Source: JAUNBG01 sp964442735 (lineage in GTDB: Bacteria > Planctomycetota > Planctomycetia > Pirellulales > Thermoguttaceae). Taken from it: DNA of 25,917 nt. The stretch lies in contig CAYUAP010000074.1 of NCBI GenBank assembly GCA_964442735.1, positions 1 to 25,917 of the forward strand, given 5' to 3'. This document shows positions 22,465 to 25,917 of the stretch, piece after piece. The translations under genes were made by a program, and so were the position numbers. How positions within the stretch are numbered: position 1 is the stretch's first letter; the number at the start of each line of letters is the position of its first letter. Below the pieces are notes generated by a model, which saw nothing but the letters and a program-made list of their open reading frames with translations, did no database searches and had not been told where the DNA came from.

Positions 22465-25400
22465 ATGATACAAAAGACACAATGGACACTATTACTTTTT
22501 CTGTTTTTATTCATTGGGAACGGTATTTCCGAAAAGAAGAGCGAAGTGTATGGCGATGAAACGAAGCCGAATGTCATTCTTATAATGACGGACGATCAAG
22601 GTTATGCCGATTTGGGATGTTACGACGCGAAAGATTTTACGACACCAAATATCGACAAACTGGCAACAGAAGGACGTCGATTCACAAATTTTTATGCGGG
22701 TTCGACAATTTGTTCTCCGTCCCGAGCGGCACTCATGACCGGCTGTTATCCGCAACGGGTCGGAATAGATCATTTTGTTTTCTTTCCGACTAAAGGTGAA
22801 AATCCCGGACCGGGTAAAACAGGTTTGAATCCCAATGAATTTACCATGGCGGAAATGTTTAAACAGGTGGGATATCGAACCGCTTGTGTTGGTAAATGGC
22901 ATTTGGGAGACGCAAAGCCTTTTCTCCCGTTGCAACAGGGGTTCGATGAATATTTCGGACTTCCTTATTCCAACGATATGAAAAACGGCGAGTCCGCTCC
23001 GAAAAGTGACATTCGTACCGGCTTTCCGCCTCTACCACTTTACGAGGGTGAAAATGTTATCGAGACAGAACCCGATCAACGTTTTCTGACACACAAATAT
23101 ACCCAAAGAGCGATTGATTTTATCAAAAAAAACAAAAGCCGGCCATTCTTCCTTTATTTACCGCACTCCATGCCGCATGTACCGCTCCATCCGCATCCGG
23201 ATTTTGCGGGTAAATCGAAAAATGGTATTTATGGTGACGTCATTCAGGAGATTGACTGGAGCGTTGGAGAAATCGTCAGGACAGTTAAAGAAAACGGTCT
23301 CGACGAAAAGACGATTATCATTTTTACCTCGGACAACGGTCCCTGGCTTTCCATGCTTAAACATGGCGGAAATGCAAAACCACTTCGCGACGGTAAACAG
23401 ACGAAATACGATGGGGGCCATCGTGTTCCCTGTATCATTCGATATCCCAAGGTTATACAGCCCGGTACCGTTGGCGACGAGATAATCAGTTCCATTGATT
23501 TTCTTCCTTCGTTTGCCTCTTTGGTCGGTTCACCGCTTCCCAAAAATCGCGTGATTGATGGAATAAACGTCTGGCCTTATCTTTCCGGAAAAAGCTCCGT
23601 ATCGCCGCGAACGACCTATTTTTATAATACGAAGGTGGTTCGTAAAGGTCCGTGGAAACTGTTCTTGCCAGGTAAATATCCCGAGTTCAACGAGGAATCA
23701 GGTCAGTACAAAAGTGTCAAATATTCCCATGAACGACTCTATCGTCTTACAGAAGATATTTCGGAGCAGAAAGACGTTCACGAATCGTATCCGGACGTTG
23801 TAAAAGAATTGAAATCACTGCTTGAAAAGTACGATAAAGATATCAAGACAAACGGACGTCCCCTGGGTCATCTTGATGACATACAAACGACCGCCGCAGT
23901 CAAACCGGATACAACGGGCCTTCCCAATATCCTTTGGCTTACCCTTGAAGATATCAATCCGGATTTTGGCTGTTACAATCATCCCGATGCGGTAACGCCC
24001 GCGATAGATCGACTTGCGTCTCAGGGAATGAAGTACTCGACGTGCTGGTCGACTTTTCCAGTATGTGCTCCGGCGCGAACTTCACTTCTTATGGGAATAA
24101 GCGCTGGAACAATGGGAGGACATCATATGCGATCCCTTTCCTCAATTCCACGATCACTCAAACCGTATCCTCAACTTTTGCGTGAACGGGGATATTATAC
24201 GACCAATAACGCCAAAACCGATTATAACGTCGATGTTGATCTGAAAAAGTTATGGGATCAATGTGGTAAAAAAGCCCATTGGAAAGACTGCCCAAAAAAT
24301 CAGCCGTTCTTTTCGGTATTCAATATTGAAATAACACATGAATCGCAGATTCGTAACGAGAATACACTCGAAGTGGCCCGGCGGCATGATCCTGCAAAAT
24401 TAAAAGAGTATCCGCCCTATTATCCGGACGATCTCGTTATTCGTAAAGACCTTGCGCAATATCATGATCGTATTACACAAGCGGACGATATTGTGAAACG
24501 TCATTTGGACGAACTTGAAAAGGCGGGTCTTGCGGAAAATACAATTGTCTTCGTCTTCGGAGACAACGGCGGCGGTATGCCTCGTGGAAAAAGAGTCGTA
24601 TTGGATTCCGGCTTGCGTGTTCCTGTCATTGTTCGTATTCCCGGGAAATTTAAACATCTTGCACCTCCGGAATATCAAAAAGGAGGAACAAGCGAACGTC
24701 TGATTTCATTTATCGATTTCGCGCCAACTCTCCTTTCTTTGGCTGGAGAAAAAGCCCCCCAAACGATGGAAGGGAAGGCGTTTATGGGAAAATTCGATGC
24801 CGGACCGCAACAATATATTTACGGATATCGTGATCGTATGGACGAACGTTACGATTGTTCTCGTGCGATTCGAAGTGGCGAGTTTCTACTCGTTTTGAAT
24901 TTTTATCCCTCCATTATTCCTGGAGCGGAAAACGATTATATGTATCAGACACCAACAACTTCTTTATGGCGACAGTATTATCGTGAAGGTAAATTAAATC
25001 CGATACAAAGCCTTTTCTTTGAAACGAAACCGTTCGTCGAATTATACAAGGTTGCGGACGATCCGTATCAAGTTCATAATCTCGCTGGACTACCGGAATA
25101 CAGTAAAATCGAAAAAAATATGTTTGACGCGCTTAACAAGCGTCTTATCGCAAATGGTGATCTTGGTATTATGCCCGAGTCCGTTTTTCAGGAACGCTCG
25201 GAAAACTCGACGCCTTATGAAATGGGACGGCACTCAATGAAAATCATTGAAAATATCTTTAATATCGCTTCGGAAGTCAACACAAAAACAAACCGACTAA
25301 ATGTAATGCGTAACGATCCGAAAATCCTTGCCGGAATGTTGAAACTGGCAGAATCCCAAAATGAACTTCCTTCGTATTGGGGAACGGTTGGTTTATTGAA

Positions 25401-25815
25401 TCTTCTTGTCTCGTCCTCCGGAAAAGACGGAACCACCCCTGTAACGGAAACAGAACAACTCTATTCAAAAATACGAAATGAACTCGTTAAACGACTGAAC
25501 AGCAGATTTCCGATTGTACGTATTCCGGCAGCAGAGGCGATGGGACGGTTCGGAACGATGGATGATGTAAAACAAGCGTCTGCCGCTCTTGCTGCGATAG
25601 TCGAATCGGATGGAGATTCACCATATCGGTTAATGGAAGTACTTCATGCCGCCGATTCTTTTGCCGAGAGAATGCCCGATCAATATGTATCCGTCTTTAC
25701 CGGAGTAAAAGCCCCTTTCGGGACTTCACCGCGAATCGTACCTGTTTTCAATAAAATCAACGATAGTATTACCAAAAAAAGATCGCGTTCGAAATATTAC
25801 TCTAAGACGCTATGA
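22465..25815 (+). CDS. Secreted tandem double sulfatase with C-terminal HEAT-like region
   Basis: 1116 aa with a signal peptide (about 1-22). Domain 1 (about 30-470) is a formylglycine sulfatase: PNVILIMTDDQGYADLGCY (metal DD), CSPSRAALMTG (C83 becomes formylglycine), VGKWHLGD, HSMPHVPLHPH and FTSDNGP. Domain 2 (about 488-870) restarts with PNILWLTLEDINPDFGCYNH, then CAPARTSLLMG (C534), TTNNAKTDYN, ITHES and FGDNGGGMPRGKR, a layout resembling the heparan N-sulfatase (SGSH-like) sulfatases common in planctomycetes. Both cysteines fit the C-x-P-S/A-R maturation motif, so both sites may be active. Residues about 955-1090 look like a few HEAT-type helical repeats (PAAEAMGRFGTMDDVKQASA). It likely removes sulfate from a polysaccharide with two sulfate positions. 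Substrate is not predictable from sequence. It is monocistronic here, with its own promoter. Confidence 0.9.
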   Translation: MIQKTQWTLLLFLFLFIGNGISEKKSEVYGDETKPNVILIMTDDQGYADLGCYDAKDFTTPNIDKLATEGRRFTNFYAGSTICSPSRAALMTGCYPQRVGIDHFVFFPTKGENPGPGKTGLNPNEFTMAEMFKQVGYRTACVGKWHLGDAKPFLPLQQGFDEYFGLPYSNDMKNGESAPKSDIRTGFPPLPLYEGENVIETEPDQRFLTHKYTQRAIDFIKKNKSRPFFLYLPHSMPHVPLHPHPDFAGKSKNGIYGDVIQEIDWSVGEIVRTVKENGLDEKTIIIFTSDNGPWLSMLKHGGNAKPLRDGKQTKYDGGHRVPCIIRYPKVIQPGTVGDEIISSIDFLPSFASLVGSPLPKNRVIDGINVWPYLSGKSSVSPRTTYFYNTKVVRKGPWKLFLPGKYPEFNEESGQYKSVKYSHERLYRLTEDISEQKDVHESYPDVVKELKSLLEKYDKDIKTNGRPLGHLDDIQTTAAVKPDTTGLPNILWLTLEDINPDFGCYNHPDAVTPAIDRLASQGMKYSTCWSTFPVCAPARTSLLMGISAGTMGGHHMRSLSSIPRSLKPYPQLLRERGYYTTNNAKTDYNVDVDLKKLWDQCGKKAHWKDCPKNQPFFSVFNIEITHESQIRNENTLEVARRHDPAKLKEYPPYYPDDLVIRKDLAQYHDRITQADDIVKRHLDELEKAGLAENTIVFVFGDNGGGMPRGKRVVLDSGLRVPVIVRIPGKFKHLAPPEYQKGGTSERLISFIDFAPTLLSLAGEKAPQTMEGKAFMGKFDAGPQQYIYGYRDRMDERYDCSRAIRSGEFLLVLNFYPSIIPGAENDYMYQTPTTSLWRQYYREGKLNPIQSLFFETKPFVELYKVADDPYQVHNLAGLPEYSKIEKNMFDALNKRLIANGDLGIMPESVFQERSENSTPYEMGRHSMKIIENIFNIASEVNTKTNRLNVMRNDPKILAGMLKLAESQNELPSYWGTVGLLNLLVSSSGKDGTTPVTETEQLYSKIRNELVKRLNSRFPIVRIPAAEAMGRFGTMDDVKQASAALAAIVESDGDSPYRLMEVLHAADSFAERMPDQYVSVFTGVKAPFGTSPRIVPVFNKINDSITKKRSRSKYYSKTL

Positions 25816-25822
25816 TATTACC

Positions 25823-25842
25823 ATTTTCAAACGTTTGAAAAT
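25823..25842. terminator. Perfect 20-bp palindrome after the sulfatase gene
   Basis: ATTTTCAAACGTTTGAAAAT is its own reverse complement and starts 7 bp after the TGA. As RNA it could form a weak hairpin with an A/T-rich tail; as DNA it could bind a dimeric protein. It abuts the family A repeat at 25846. Terminator is the default call. Confidence 0.4.
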
Positions 25843-25845
25843 TCA

Positions 25846-25917
25846 GTAACCATTCATGAACAATTTTGGAACCACGGATATCACGGATAAACACAGATAG
25901 TCTGTCGTAAAATACAA
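25846..25917 (-). repeat. Family A repeat, copy 3 (inverted, truncated by window end)
   Basis: Reads GTAACCATTCATGAACAATT then TTGGAACCACGGATATCACG and onward to the window end. Its reverse complement begins at the same base as the window start and matches copy 1 at 66 of 72 positions by eye. The window therefore begins and ends at the same point of the same repeat, in opposite orientation. Confidence 0.85.

Overview
The window looks like a piece of a bacterial chromosome, most likely from the Planctomycetota or a related PVC lineage. The pointers are a secreted double sulfatase with CxPxR active-site motifs and a HEAT-like tail, very large TadG-like proteins with the 'ARGMN...NHVMG' signature, two thioredoxin-fold proteins resembling planctomycete ArsF-family proteins, and long hybrid sensor kinases. 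This placement is inference; no rRNA, tRNA or marker gene is present. All recognised genes are on the + strand, in four modules separated by repeat-rich intergenic DNA.

Module 1 (about 208-4627) is an ars-type cluster: an ArsR repressor with a CxC thiol motif, behind a promoter that overlaps a likely operator; a terminator; an ArsP/DUF318 permease with an unusual extra-membrane insert; a 77-aa CxxC redox protein; two overlapping membrane-anchored or exported CxxC proteins of the ArsF type; a probable broken small gene; and an ArsG-type permease with DsbD/CcdA-like cysteines. The established reading is resistance to organic or trivalent arsenicals (arsEFG-like plus arsP). An alternative reading is a thiol electron relay from cytoplasm to periplasm.

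Region 2 (4628-6281) has no confident gene. It holds a 135-bp inverted-repeat element, a 19-bp triple tandem repeat, a second copy of the hairpin pair, a good sigma70 promoter, and a probable frameshifted Flp-like prepilin. Module 2 (6282-12615) is a Tad/pseudopilin-like operon: a tiny Flp-like protein with a KRRLKRRLKRR N-terminus, two TadE-like proteins, a 1391-aa TadG-like protein with a long coiled/heptad-rich insert, and an unrecognised 90-aa single-TM protein. No TadA, TadB, TadC, CpaF or TadV gene lies in the window.

Module 3 (13235-22121) is a sensory operon: a 1491-aa hybrid kinase with a duplicated PAS pair, a second hybrid kinase whose ATPase domain has lost its N, G1 and G2 boxes, and a CheB-CheR-PAS fusion interrupted by one in-frame TAG. 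Module 4 (22465-25815) is one secreted protein with two complete sulfatase domains in tandem and a C-terminal helical-repeat region.

A 72-73-bp repeat occurs at both ends of the window in opposite orientation and once near the middle, with degenerate fragments elsewhere. A related short family (GTAACCATTCACTTTATATCC...) lies near it. The sequence starts and stops at the same base of this repeat, which suggests the contig was broken by the repeat.
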